Shown: positions 10,658-19,254 of the stretch, piece by piece | How the letters are laid out: each line of letters opens with the position of its first letter | How positions within the stretch are numbered: the stretch's first letter is position 1 | DNA from: G039954875 sp047528275 | GTDB lineage: Bacteria; Bacteroidota; Bacteroidia; Flavobacteriales; Blattabacteriaceae | Direction of reading: 5' to 3' | Length of the DNA: 64,000 nucleotides | Assembly (NCBI GenBank): GCA_047528275.1 | Contig: CP180023.1 | Span: forward strand, 1,426,001-1,490,000 | Position numbers and translations under genes: made by a program | Notes under the pieces: generated by a model | Told to the model about the DNA's origin: nothing | Database searches by the model: none | What the model saw: only the letters and a program-made list of their open reading frames with translations

Positions 10658-10741
10658 TCTCAACATGATCCAAAATCTACTGAGAATGAAAAATTCATTT
10701 TCCCTATCTTTACTCCCGATACTTTTCAAACCTTATTTTGG

Positions 10742-11833
10742 ATGAAGAAAGAAATCGTTCACGATTGGCCCAAAGAAGACATTCTCGAGCTTTGCTACTT
10801 AACCTTATTGGAACTCGTATACCGAGAGCAGCCACTATCCACCATCTATCTCAAGAGCCTAATACAAATTCAGATTAACTCATTGATCTCAATAAAGACC
10901 GGTGGTTACCCCAAAGATTGTGTACTTTAGTCCCCAAAGTGGTTCGTTATTATACAGAGATAGAGGCAGTGGGTTAAATCTCCGTCTGTCAAGCCATAGC
11001 GCAAGTGCTACGGATGCGGGAGACAAATACTTCACATCTCTGCATGGGAGCTCCTTGGAGAAACGTCAAAAACGGACCCGAATTTAACCAAGTTTTGGAA
11101 ATGATATGTACGTTGAACAAGCTCGATATGGAAGTGTGTTGTACACTGGTTATACTCACTGAAAATCAGATAAAACGTCTCTTTGAAGCAGATTTATACG
11201 CTTACAATCACAACCTAGATATTTCAGAAGAATATTACAAAAAGGTAATCTCCACTCGAACTTATGAAGATCGCTTGAAGAGTATTAAAAAAGTCCATAA
11301 GACAAATATTACCGTATGTTTGGGTGGCATCATTGGAATGGGTGAAAGCTTGGAAGACTCTGCAGGTATGCTCATCTCGTTGTCATGGTTGGACCCGGAT
11401 CCTGAGAAGTAGTCCCCATCAATGCTTTGGTCTCAGTGACAGGTACCCCCCGATGGAAGATCAAAAACTCATTGAGGTCTAGGAAATGATCCAGATGATC
11501 ATCATGCCTCGATTCTGAGGCGAGACTCTCAGCTGGAAGGATGCAGCTAAACCCAGAAGGGTAAACCTGGTGTTTTATGGCTGGAGCTAATTCTATCTTT
11601 TTCGGTAATAAATTCTTTACAACACCCAATTCAGAGATTTAAGAAAATAAACTACTCTTCGAAAGAGTTGGGACTGAGACCTCAGAAAACTTTTACCAAA
11701 TATCTTCAACAACTATCGATAGAGGCTCAAGATACCCAACACCTTCCTTTGTAAGAAAATCCGCGTTGAAGGAGACCTGGTCACAAGATCAATAAGAGTG
11801 AGAAGATTCGGATCTAAAAAGAAGAATTATTAA
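10742..11833 (+). pseudogene. bioB: bioB remnant (biotin synthase)
   Basis: BioB is the radical-SAM enzyme that inserts sulfur into dethiobiotin. Recognisable blocks in order: DWPKEDILELCYLTLLELVY, SIKTGGYPKDC, MRETNTSHLCMGAPWRNV, YAYNHNLDISEEYY, TRTYEDRLKSI, GGIIGMGESLEDSAG, PINALVSVTGTP, FTKYLQQLSIEAQDTQHLP. Normal BioB has GGCPEDCAYCPQS; here the first cluster cysteine is Tyr, and after a one-base shift the third position reads YFSPQS, so two of the three 4Fe-4S ligands are gone. Further stops occur after 11405 and near 11640. Start ATG at 10742 is plausible. The organism has probably lost biotin synthesis, unless another copy exists elsewhere. Confidence 0.92.
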
Positions 11834-11848
11834 TAAAAAACGGATATT

Positions 11849-12280
11849 ATGATAAGAAAAATGTTTTACTTATGTATTTTACACCTTTTCCTGACTTGGA
11901 ATCTCAATGCTCAAGCCTTCCAGGGGAGAAGTGATAAAAAATTACAAGCCGGATTTACCTCCTATGGATACGGTATAGGACTGAGAGGGACCTTTGATTA
12001 TGGCCTTGTCTCGTGGGTTTCTATAGGTGGGGGAATCGAGTTATATTTCCAAGACAAGAATCCCTTTTATCTATTTACCCGTGCTAACGGTCATCTAGGT
12101 AAAATTCTAAATCTCTCAAAGAGATTCGATATCTATCCTGGGATCAGTATAGGTGCTGTGGGAAGTGATAAATTGGGTATAGGTGCTCATTTGGGAGTAC
12201 GATATTTCTTCACCCCTTCTCTAGGTACTTATATCGAGTTGGGCTCTCGGTGGAGTATTGGTATGAGCATCAATATCTGA
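11849..12280 (+). CDS. outer-membrane beta-barrel protein, DUF6646-like
   Basis: Intact 143-residue exported protein. Residues 1-23 form a signal peptide (MIRKMFYLCILHLFLTWNLNAQA). The rest is alternating hydrophobic/polar strands with many glycines (FTSYGYGIGLRGTFDYG, YPGISIGAVG, LGIGAHLGVRYFF), the pattern of a small eight-stranded barrel. The opening QAFQGRSDKKLQAG and the YPGxxxG and GAHLGxRYFFT blocks resemble DUF6646 porin-like proteins of Bacteroidota. Function is unknown. It stands alone, starting 15 bases after the dead bioB and converging on dead recO. Its survival between two pseudogenes suggests it is still useful, perhaps in envelope integrity. Confidence 0.75.
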   Translation: MIRKMFYLCILHLFLTWNLNAQAFQGRSDKKLQAGFTSYGYGIGLRGTFDYGLVSWVSIGGGIELYFQDKNPFYLFTRANGHLGKILNLSKRFDIYPGISIGAVGSDKLGIGAHLGVRYFFTPSLGTYIELGSRWSIGMSINI

Positions 12281-12298
12281 GTAAAAAGATCAGAAGAA

Positions 12299-12977
12299 TT
12301 AGGCCAATACTTCGGCAGATCTAGGAGGGTAGAAATATTTCAGATGTAGGGTATAATACTTCAAGAGCAATTGTAAAATCCTTTCCCGTTAGTCGCAATT
12401 GAATTCGTTTCGGTGTTTTGGGTAGAAGTCAATCCGGAACAATCTTTTGAATAAGTCGGTTTCTATACCGTTCAAGCAATGCTCTCGACCTATAGACGTG
12501 GATGTAAATATTCCTTCTTTGAGATGGAAAACTTATACTCGACTCTCTGAGGTTGGGATAAAAACTAATAAATTTTATCAATCCGATCATAAACCACAAA
12601 TGAAAGTCTGTAAAATTATAAGATTTATTATCGAGCTCTTGAAAAGACTTCCTCAGATATTCAAACAGCCATGAATTAGGTTGATCTTCTTTTAAAGAGG
12701 ATTTCAAAAGATCGAACAAAAACAGAGTGATAAAAACCTTATATGATTCTGTGTAAATGGTTTGGTAGAATTAAACATTCTTGATTTCTTTGTTCTATTT
12801 CAAGATATTTTTGCTTCGGTGATAAATGATGAGCTCTACTTGAGACAAAGAAATAACGGAAATACCTTCACTTTTGTGTTGCTTGGATTAATTGAGACCT
12901 TCTAAGATGAAAGATGTCAACCCATGCTGCTCCGTATAATAACGATAAATCAAAACGTGTCCTTCGTATTTCACCAT
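12299..12977 (-). pseudogene. recO: recO remnant (DNA repair protein)
   Basis: RecO loads RecA on SSB-coated single-stranded DNA with RecR. Minus-strand blocks: MVKYEGHVLIYRYYTEQHGL and SFILEGLN (12977-12890, the N-terminal OB-fold; relatives read YTxxxGxxSFIVxG), VELIIYHR (about 12840), FDLLKSSLKEDQP with LFEYLRKSFQELDN and YNFTDFHLWFMIGLIKFI then FYPN (12719-12540), and LKYYTLHLKYFYPPRSAEVL with TAA at 12299-12301. Stops and shifts separate these parts and the C-terminal third is largely lost. Total span is close to the normal 240 codons, so damage is mainly point mutations and small indels. Together with ruvA this points to reduced recombinational repair. Confidence 0.85.
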
Positions 12978-13141
12978 ATGAATAAAAAGAAATGATACCT
13001 CTGTACTAATATATAAAATAAACTAAAATATCAAGCTTTATTTCACCATTTAAACACTATTTAAATGGTCTATTATTATCAAAAGGTAGTTATTTAATAA
13101 ATAATTAGACTTTACATGATTTCATAGAAAGATAAAATGCA

Positions 13142-13149
13142 TACATTTG
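13142..13149 (+). promoter_or_regulatory. -7 promoter box of dedA (TACATTTG), which fixes the start codon
   Basis: TACATTTG matches TAnnTTTG exactly. A TTG that could be read as an upstream start (13147-13149) lies inside this box, so translation must start further down, at ATG 13168. Confidence 0.55.
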
Positions 13150-13167
13150 TACTTCAATCCACATGAA

Positions 13168-13821
13168 ATGTCGGAATTCTGGGATCTTTTCCAATATTTA
13201 ATCAATCCTGACTGGATTTTTATTCACTATGGGCAGACGGCTTTGTTTATCCTACTGGCTATTGTATTTGCTGAGACGGGTTTATTTATGGGTTTTTTCT
13301 TACCAGGTGATTCTTTATTGTTTGCCGCTGGGATTTTTGGTAATGCCTTAGCCAAAAGTCTTTACGATGTTCCTTTTATTGTGATCATCTTATTGGTAGC
13401 ATTGGCTGCCATACTTGGGAATATGTTGGGCTATTGGTTTGGATACAAATCGGGCCCCTTCTTATTCAGGAAGAAAAATTCTTTACTCTTCAAGAGAAGA
13501 CACTTAATCATAGCAAGGGCATTTTATAAAAGGTACAAAGCGACAGCACTTATCATGAGCCGTTTTTTACCGATGCTTCGTACGTTTGCACCCATTATAG
13601 CTGGGATTGTACGGATAAGTTTCAAGCAATTTATGATCTACAACATTATTGGAGCATCGGCCTGGACATTTTCTATAATGTTGGCAGGTCACTATCTGGA
13701 TAAAACCTTTCCCACCTTGAAAAATCATTTAGAATGGATTGTTTTGACCATTATTTTAGTGACGACAGTACCTGTATTACTAAAAATAATGATACGGAAA
13801 AAGAAAAAGGCATTCACTTAA
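13168..13821 (+). CDS. DedA family (SNARE-associated/VTT domain) membrane protein
   Basis: Intact 217-residue inner-membrane protein. The sequence shows the DedA signature: an FxE(T/N)GLxxG-type block (VFAETGLFMGFFLPGDSLLF, residues about 31-50), G-x-x-x-G-Y-x-x-G (GNMLGYWFGYKSG), and the R-F-x-P-x-x-R-T-x-x-P-x-x-A-G motif (RFLPMLRTFAPIIAG). Five to six hydrophobic segments are visible, with a Lys/Arg-rich C-terminus (RKKKKA). DedA proteins act as lipid flippases, for example for undecaprenyl phosphate or phosphatidylethanolamine, and support proton-motive force and envelope homeostasis. The start at 13168 is chosen because the only upstream in-frame start, TTG 13147, is part of the promoter box. 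The gene is monocistronic, between dead recO and the sdh operon. Confidence 0.9.
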   Translation: MSEFWDLFQYLINPDWIFIHYGQTALFILLAIVFAETGLFMGFFLPGDSLLFAAGIFGNALAKSLYDVPFIVIILLVALAAILGNMLGYWFGYKSGPFLFRKKNSLLFKRRHLIIARAFYKRYKATALIMSRFLPMLRTFAPIIAGIVRISFKQFMIYNIIGASAWTFSIMLAGHYLDKTFPTLKNHLEWIVLTIILVTTVPVLLKIMIRKKKKAFT

Positions 13822-13935
13822 GGTCGTCTGATGTCTCAAGACACCACTTCAGCAACTCCAGACAGATTTGTAGTGTTACTAAGAGGGTATTCTCTTTAAA
13901 TAGACTCATTCTAAAAAACAATACTCGTTTAAAAA

Positions 13936-13969
13936 TTTTTGTAAAACAAACGATATCCTCTTACTTTTG
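13936..13969 (+). promoter_or_regulatory. promoter of the sdhCAB operon
   Basis: The -7 box TACTTTTG is at 13962-13969. A -33 type element ending in TTG (13939-13941, within TTTTTG) lies 20 nt upstream of it. Both match the Bacteroidota consensus TTG-N17-23-TAnnTTTG. The sdhC ATG is 29 nt downstream of the box. It is the best promoter in the window. Confidence 0.7.
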
Positions 13970-13998
13970 TCATCAGTTTTAAGGCAATACTTTTTTAA

Positions 13999-14646
13999 AT
14001 GGGGAAGTCTGCATTTATCCATTCGTCTGTAGGTAGGAAGATTTTGATGGCAGGAACTGGTTTCTTCCTGATGGTTTTTCTCTTAGTGCATTTGAGTGTC
14101 AATCTCTTCCTTTTTTTTGGTGAAGAAGCCTTCAATCAGGCAGCACATTTCATGGCAACCAATCCCGTCATTCAAGTCTCACAATACATCCTGGCAGCGG
14201 GTTTTATTACTCACATTTTTTTGGGGATCAAATTGCACTTGGAAAATAGAGCGGCTCGGGGGGGGGTGAGTTATACTATCAATAAATGGTCGGCTCATAC
14301 TCCTTTCAATGCCCGTACGATGATCTATACGGGTATCTTAGTGTTTTGTTTTTTGATACTACATCTGAAAAATTTTATGCTCCCAATGAAAACAGGCAAG
14401 ACTCAAGGGATGAGTGATCATCAACTAGTGACTACCCTGTTTAAAAATCCGGTTTATACTACTGTATACGTCTCGGCCTTCATCGTACTGGCTATCCATT
14501 TAAGTCATGGCTTCCAGTCGGCTTTCCAATCGATGGGCGCCCGGCACAAGCGTTACACGCTTTGGATCAAAAAGTTGGGCGTGATTTATTTTTGGTTAAT
14601 ATCCTTAGGGTTTTCATCTATTGCCCTTTGGTTTTTTTTAAAATGA
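13999..14646 (+). CDS. sdhC: succinate dehydrogenase cytochrome b subunit SdhC
   Basis: Intact 215-residue membrane anchor of succinate:quinone oxidoreductase, of the single-subunit, five-helix, di-heme type used by Bacteroidota and epsilonproteobacteria. Five hydrophobic helices are visible, with histidines in the helices that would ligate the two b hemes (for example LLVHLSVNL, AAGFITHIFLGIKLH, LILHLKNF, AIHLSHGFQSAFQSMG). It passes electrons from SdhB to menaquinone. The start ATG at 13999 follows a good promoter. It carries a G9 homopolymer at 14258-14266 that stays in frame, a site prone to slippage. sdhA follows after 44 bases. Confidence 0.95.
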   Translation: MGKSAFIHSSVGRKILMAGTGFFLMVFLLVHLSVNLFLFFGEEAFNQAAHFMATNPVIQVSQYILAAGFITHIFLGIKLHLENRAARGGVSYTINKWSAHTPFNARTMIYTGILVFCFLILHLKNFMLPMKTGKTQGMSDHQLVTTLFKNPVYTTVYVSAFIVLAIHLSHGFQSAFQSMGARHKRYTLWIKKLGVIYFWLISLGFSSIALWFFLK

Positions 14647-14690
14647 TAACGATTTTCTTTTAATTCTTTTTACATCTATCACCGCACGTC

Positions 14691-16709
14691 ATGAGCAGTT
14701 TAAGTTTAAAATCAAAAATCCCACAAGGTCCCTTGACAGATAAGTGGAAAAACCACAAAGCCGAACTAAAGCTTGTTGCACCAAACAACCGCTCTCGTGT
14801 CGAGGTGATTATCGTCGGTACAGGTCTGGCCGGTGGGTCTGCTGCAGCTACTCTGGCTGAGTTGGGCTATAAAGTCAAATCGTTTTGCTTTCAAGATTCA
14901 CCACGACGGGCTCATTCCATCGCGGCACAGGGCGGTATCAATGCAGCAAAAAATTATCAAGGGGACAATGACTCGGTGTATCGGCTCTTTTACGATACGA
15001 TCAAAGGGGGTGACTACCGTGCACGCGAGGCTAATGTCTATCGTCTGGCTGAGGTTTCAGCCAACATCATCGATCAATGTGTAGCTCAAGGTGTACCCTT
15101 TACCCATGATTACGGCGGTTTACTCGATAATCGTTCTTTTGGAGGTGTGCAAGTCTCGAGGACTTTTTATGCCAAGGGACAGACCGGTCAACAACTGCTT
15201 TTGGGTTGTTATTCGGCCATGTCTCGTCAGATTGGTAAGGGGCGTCTACAGATGTACAGCCGTCATGAAATGCTTAATTTGGTCATCATCGATGGGAAAG
15301 CTCGGGGGATCATCGCCCGGGATCTGATCACTGGTTCAGTCGAACGCCATGCCGCTCACGCAGTGGTCATCGCCTCGGGTGGCTATGGGAATGTTTTTTT
15401 CCTCTCGACCAATGCGATGGGTGCGAATGTAAGTGCAGTTTGGAAGATCCATAAAAAGGGAGCATTCTTTGCCAACCCTTGTTATACACAGATCCATCCT
15501 ACTTGCATTCCAGTACACGGCACACATCAATCCAAACTCACTCTGATGTCCGAATCCTTGCGCAATGATGGACGTATCTGGGTTCCCAAGGCTATGGCAG
15601 ATGCTGTAGATATCCGAGAAGGGCGCAAAAAACCTGGAGATCTACCTGAAGAAGTTCGGGACTATTATCTTGAGCGGCGCTATCCTTCCTTTGGTAATCT
15701 CGTCCCTCGCGATGTAGCCTCACGTGCAGCCAAGGAGCGTTGCGATGCAGGATTTGGTATTGAAAACAATGATACCAAAGAAGGGGTCTTCTTGGATTTT
15801 TCATCTGCCATCCAACACTACGGTCAGGAGAAAGTTCATGAGCTCGGTTTACATCATGCCGATGTAAAGGAGATCACACGTCTAGGGGAAAAAGTCGTCG
15901 AAGCCAAATATGGAAACCTCTTTCAGATGTATGAAAAGATCATCGATCAAAATCCCTATAAAACCCCAATGAAGATCTATCCAGCTGTACACTACACAAT
16001 GGGCGGCGTTTGGGTAGATTACAATCTAATGAGTACTATACCAGGTTGTTATGTGATCGGTGAAGCTAACTTTTCTGATCACGGCGCCAACCGTTTGGGC
16101 GCTTCGGCCCTTATGCAGGGCTTGGCCGACGGCTATTTTATTCTACCATATACCATAGCTGATTATCTAGCCGATGATATCCGTTCAGGCCCCATCCCTA
16201 CGGATCAGCCCGAATTTGAAAAAGCTGAAAGTGAAGTACAAGATCGCCTCAACTTTTTCCTGAAAAACAATGGAAACCAGCCTGTGGATCATTTTCATAA
16301 AGCCTTGGGCCTTGTCATGTGGAATAAGGTCGGTATGGCTCGCCATGCAGAAGGCTTACAAGAAGCCATTGCCGAAATTCAATCGATCCGTGAAGCTTTT
16401 TGGAATGACGTCCGTGTGCCAGAACGAGGAGACCTCCTGAATCCTGAACTGGAAAAGGCTGGACGCGTGGCCGATTTCCTCGAGCTAGGCGAATTGCTCG
16501 CTATGGATGCTCTCGAGCGCAAAGAATCTTGTGGTGGTCATTTTCGGGAAGAATCCCGTACCGAAGAAGGTGAAGCTATACGTGACGATACCCATTACGC
16601 CCACGTCTCAGCTTGGGAGTACCGCGGTGATCGCATTGCAGAAGTGGTCATGCACAAAGAAATTTTGAATTTTGAATTCGTCGAATTGAAAACCCGTTCG
16701 TACAAATAA
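14691..16709 (+). CDS. sdhA: succinate dehydrogenase flavoprotein subunit SdhA
   Basis: Intact 672-residue catalytic subunit that oxidises succinate to fumarate. It has an N-terminal FAD-binding dinucleotide fold (GTGLAGGSAAATLAELGY, residues about 43-60), the covalent-FAD histidine block RAHSIAAQGGINAA, and the substrate/capping region with HPTCIP. The active-site Arg region is in VPRDVASRA and the second FAD contact is HGANRLGASALMQGLADG. A C-terminal helical domain ends in YK. The sequence type (KSFCFQD, HYTMGGVWVDY) is the Bacteroides/Wolinella B-type enzyme. It is coded between sdhC and sdhB in one transcription unit with SdhB only 7 bases away. No sign of decay. Confidence 0.97.
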   Translation: MSSLSLKSKIPQGPLTDKWKNHKAELKLVAPNNRSRVEVIIVGTGLAGGSAAATLAELGYKVKSFCFQDSPRRAHSIAAQGGINAAKNYQGDNDSVYRLFYDTIKGGDYRAREANVYRLAEVSANIIDQCVAQGVPFTHDYGGLLDNRSFGGVQVSRTFYAKGQTGQQLLLGCYSAMSRQIGKGRLQMYSRHEMLNLVIIDGKARGIIARDLITGSVERHAAHAVVIASGGYGNVFFLSTNAMGANVSAVWKIHKKGAFFANPCYTQIHPTCIPVHGTHQSKLTLMSESLRNDGRIWVPKAMADAVDIREGRKKPGDLPEEVRDYYLERRYPSFGNLVPRDVASRAAKERCDAGFGIENNDTKEGVFLDFSSAIQHYGQEKVHELGLHHADVKEITRLGEKVVEAKYGNLFQMYEKIIDQNPYKTPMKIYPAVHYTMGGVWVDYNLMSTIPGCYVIGEANFSDHGANRLGASALMQGLADGYFILPYTIADYLADDIRSGPIPTDQPEFEKAESEVQDRLNFFLKNNGNQPVDHFHKALGLVMWNKVGMARHAEGLQEAIAEIQSIREAFWNDVRVPERGDLLNPELEKAGRVADFLELGELLAMDALERKESCGGHFREESRTEEGEAIRDDTHYAHVSAWEYRGDRIAEVVMHKEILNFEFVELKTRSYK

Positions 16710-16716
16710 TAACATT

Positions 16717-17487
16717 ATGGCAGCAAACAAATCTTTAAACCTCACACTCAAGATATGGCGTCAAGACGGACCTAAAGAAGCTGGACGTTTTGAAACCTAT
16801 GTGATGCATGAGATTTCGCCCGAAAGTTCTTTTTTAGAAATGCTCGACCTTCTCAACGATCAACTCATCCGTCAGGGAAAAGATCCCGTAGCATTTGATC
16901 ACGATTGTCGCGAAGGCATCTGTGGGATGTGTTCGCTTTACATCAACGGAGAAGCCCATGGGCCTGGTCGTTTTATTACCACCTGCCAGTTGCATATGCG
17001 ATGTTTTCGAGACGGTGATACGATTTACATCGAGCCTTGGCGTTCGAAAGCTTTCCCGCTGATTAAAGATCTCGTTGTAGACCGCTCTTCTTTTGACCGA
17101 GTGATAGCTGCTGGTGGTTTTGTTTCGGTCAACACCTCGGGGAACATCATTGATGGAAATTCAATCCCTATCCCAAAAGATGATGCTGACAAGGCTTTTG
17201 ATGCAGCTACTTGTATCGGTTGTGGTGCCTGTGTGGCCACATGTAAAAATGCCTCGGCTATGCTCTTTGTCTCAGCTAAAGTCTCTCAACTGGCACTACT
17301 CCCACAGGGAAAGGTCGAAGCCCAGAGTCGTGTGCTCCATATGGTTCGGCAGATGGACGAAGAAGGCTTTGGTAATTGCACAAATACTGGTGCTTGTGAG
17401 GTACAGTGTCCCAAAGGAATTTCTCTAGAAAATATCGCCAGGATGCATCGGGAATTCCTCAGCGCTTCGATCCGATCAGAAGATTGA
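16717..17487 (+). CDS. sdhB: succinate dehydrogenase iron-sulfur subunit SdhB
   Basis: Intact 256-residue electron-transfer subunit. The N-terminal ferredoxin domain carries the [2Fe-2S] ligands in DCREGICGMCSLYING and a later TTCQLH. The C-terminal domain carries the [4Fe-4S]/[3Fe-4S] ligands in CIGCGACVATCKN and in NTGACEVQCPKGI. Length and motif spacing are normal for the Bacteroidota B-type complex. It follows sdhA by 7 bases and ends the operon; trmD follows with its own promoter box in the 72-base gap. With sdhC and sdhA it forms a complete complex II, so part of an oxidative TCA cycle is retained. Confidence 0.97.
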   Translation: MAANKSLNLTLKIWRQDGPKEAGRFETYVMHEISPESSFLEMLDLLNDQLIRQGKDPVAFDHDCREGICGMCSLYINGEAHGPGRFITTCQLHMRCFRDGDTIYIEPWRSKAFPLIKDLVVDRSSFDRVIAAGGFVSVNTSGNIIDGNSIPIPKDDADKAFDAATCIGCGACVATCKNASAMLFVSAKVSQLALLPQGKVEAQSRVLHMVRQMDEEGFGNCTNTGACEVQCPKGISLENIARMHREFLSASIRSED

Positions 17488-17535
17488 TCTACTTGTACAC
17501 GAAAGGGAAAGATACGTCCTCTGATCCAATTCCTG

Positions 17536-17543
17536 TATTTTTG
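17536..17543 (+). promoter_or_regulatory. -7 promoter box of trmD (TATTTTTG)
   Basis: Exact TAnnTTTG match, 16 nt before the trmD ATG, so trmD can be transcribed apart from sdhCAB with a leader of about ten bases. No good -33 element. Confidence 0.5.
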
Positions 17544-17559
17544 TATCAAATCGATACGG

Positions 17560-18261
17560 ATGCGCATAGACATCATTACGGTCGTCCCTGAACTACTGAA
17601 AAGTCCCTTTTCCGCTTCTATTGTCAAAAGAGCTATAGATAAAGGCCTGGTTGAAATTCACGTCCATGACCTTCGTTCTTATGGTCTAGGTCGGCATCGG
17701 CAAGTCGACGATTATCTCTACGGCGGTGGAGCCGGTATGGTCATGCGTATCGAGCCGATTGATCGTTGCTTGGCACAGCTTCAAGCCGAACGGGATTATG
17801 ATGAGGTAATCTTCATGGCTCCCGGTGGAAAACCTTTTATACAAGCTGATGCCAATGCACTCTCTCTAAAGAAAAATCTAACCGTACTCTGCGGGCATTA
17901 CAAAGGGGTAGATCAGCGAGTGAGAGATCATTTGATTACCCGAGAAATTTCCATCGGAGACTATGTACTCTCTGGAGGTGAGTTGGCTGCGGCAGTGGTA
18001 GCTGATGCGGTGATCCGTTTGATACCTGGTGTCTTAGGTAATGCATCTTCAGCTCTGACGGATTCATTTCAAGATGGCTTGCTTGCTCCACCTGTATACA
18101 CTCGCCCAGCTGAATACAAAGAGTGGAAGGTACCTGAAGTTCTCTTATCGGGTAACTTCCGGCAGATAGAAGATTGGCGCGATCAACAGGTAGCACAATG
18201 TAGTGACGCACGAGGCTCAGATCTGTCCGGCTTGGTTCTGTACGAGGAAGGGAAAAATTAA
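17560..18261 (+). CDS. trmD: tRNA (guanine-N1-)-methyltransferase TrmD
   Basis: Intact 233-residue SPOUT methyltransferase that makes m1G37 next to the anticodon and prevents +1 frameshifting. The trefoil-knot motifs are present: VDDYLYGGGAGMVMR (residues about 48-62), FMAPGGKPF, LCGHYKGVDQRV and the cofactor-binding IGDYVLSGGELAAAV (about 132-146). The downstream linker carries SALTDSFQDGLLAPPVYTRP. The start MRIDIITVVPEL is canonical. The gene follows sdhB and has its own -7 box. A T-rich tail after the stop (18268-18279) has no hairpin. It is an essential gene and is undamaged. Confidence 0.96.
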   Translation: MRIDIITVVPELLKSPFSASIVKRAIDKGLVEIHVHDLRSYGLGRHRQVDDYLYGGGAGMVMRIEPIDRCLAQLQAERDYDEVIFMAPGGKPFIQADANALSLKKNLTVLCGHYKGVDQRVRDHLITREISIGDYVLSGGELAAAVVADAVIRLIPGVLGNASSALTDSFQDGLLAPPVYTRPAEYKEWKVPEVLLSGNFRQIEDWRDQQVAQCSDARGSDLSGLVLYEEGKN

Positions 18262-18353
18262 ACCACTAATTTTTTTTTTTTAAAATTTAGCCGGTTTTTA
18301 GATTTGGGTCTATGAGTACTATTCTCAATCAAGAGGTCATTTATTTCTAAAAC

Positions 18354-19200
18354 GTGCCTTTTTTCCTTACCATAATCATCTTTGAAATGGTCTACAGCCA
18401 TCTTTTTCAAAAGAGGATCTACACAGTAAGTGATACGTTGACCAACTTGATCTTTGCAAGCATCAGCCTTCTCTTGGAAGGTACTTATAAAAAAAAAATA
18501 ACCCTGATAATGTTAGTCTTTTCTATAACCCAAAACTTTTTTGATCTTGAACACACATGGTGGTATTGGATAGAATGTTTCATCTTACAGAATCTGTTTT
18601 ACTACATCGTGCATTATGTCTATCATCGATCCAGATTTTCCTGGGCGATTCATGTGATGTACTACAATTCAGATCAATTCAATATCACGATGCGATTTCC
18701 TGCCAATATATTCGAACCATTGACGGGTTATATATCTTCTTAACCTCTCTATTGCATGCTTGGGTTTTGAGCCCTTGCACATCATATTTGTATACCCTCT
18801 AGGAGAGATGTATGGTGTTTTGATACATACGAAGAATGTCCGTAAGTTAAGCCCTTGGGAATGGACTTTGGTTACACGCTCATCACAGGGTGCACCACGG
18901 ACCCAATGTGAAATACCTTGATAAGAACATGGGCATGATACTGATCATATAGAATATGATATTTGGTTCCTTTCAAAAAAGAAGAGATTGACGAAGCTGT
19001 AAAATACGGCCTGATCAATCCCATAGAAGACAAAATCTCCTTCAATATGATCGTCTATGAGTGGCGAGTTCTGTGGAAAGACGCTACTAAACCAAGATTG
19101 AGTTTTATCACACGACTGAAGTATATCTTTTATCCCCCGGCTAGCGGCACGATGGTACGGGTAAGATAGTAAAATATTTCAGAAGGAATTGGCTCAAAAT
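18354..19200 (+). pseudogene. fatty acid hydroxylase / sterol desaturase family remnant
   Basis: Remnant of a membrane di-iron hydroxylase. The first frame (18354-18743) reads FEMVYSHLFQKRIYTVSDTL, HTWWYWIECFILQNLFYYIV and HYVYHRSRFSWAIHVMYYNS. In the family the last block is HRxxHxxxxFWxxHxxHHxS, so the second histidine box HVVHH has become HVMYY and cannot bind iron. Frames then break after about 18740; THHRVHHGxN is recognisable only as fragments near 18870-18900. The tail 18963-19169 reads FKKEEIDEAVKYGLINPI, typical of the C-terminus (FQxExExxxYGLxxPI), and a frameshifted end continues to about 19200. The substrate is unknown. Confidence 0.8.
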
Positions 19201-19254
19201 AAATCTATTGATAAGTAAACCAGTACGATATAGGATTTTATCAAACGAATTAAG

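Noticed and set aside
13147..13167. N-terminal extension of DedA starting at TTG
   Set aside because: The TTG is part of a TAnnTTTG promoter box and the extra residues have no family match; ATG 13168 is preferred.
18268..18279. T-run after trmD as an intrinsic terminator
   Set aside because: No stable hairpin precedes it.
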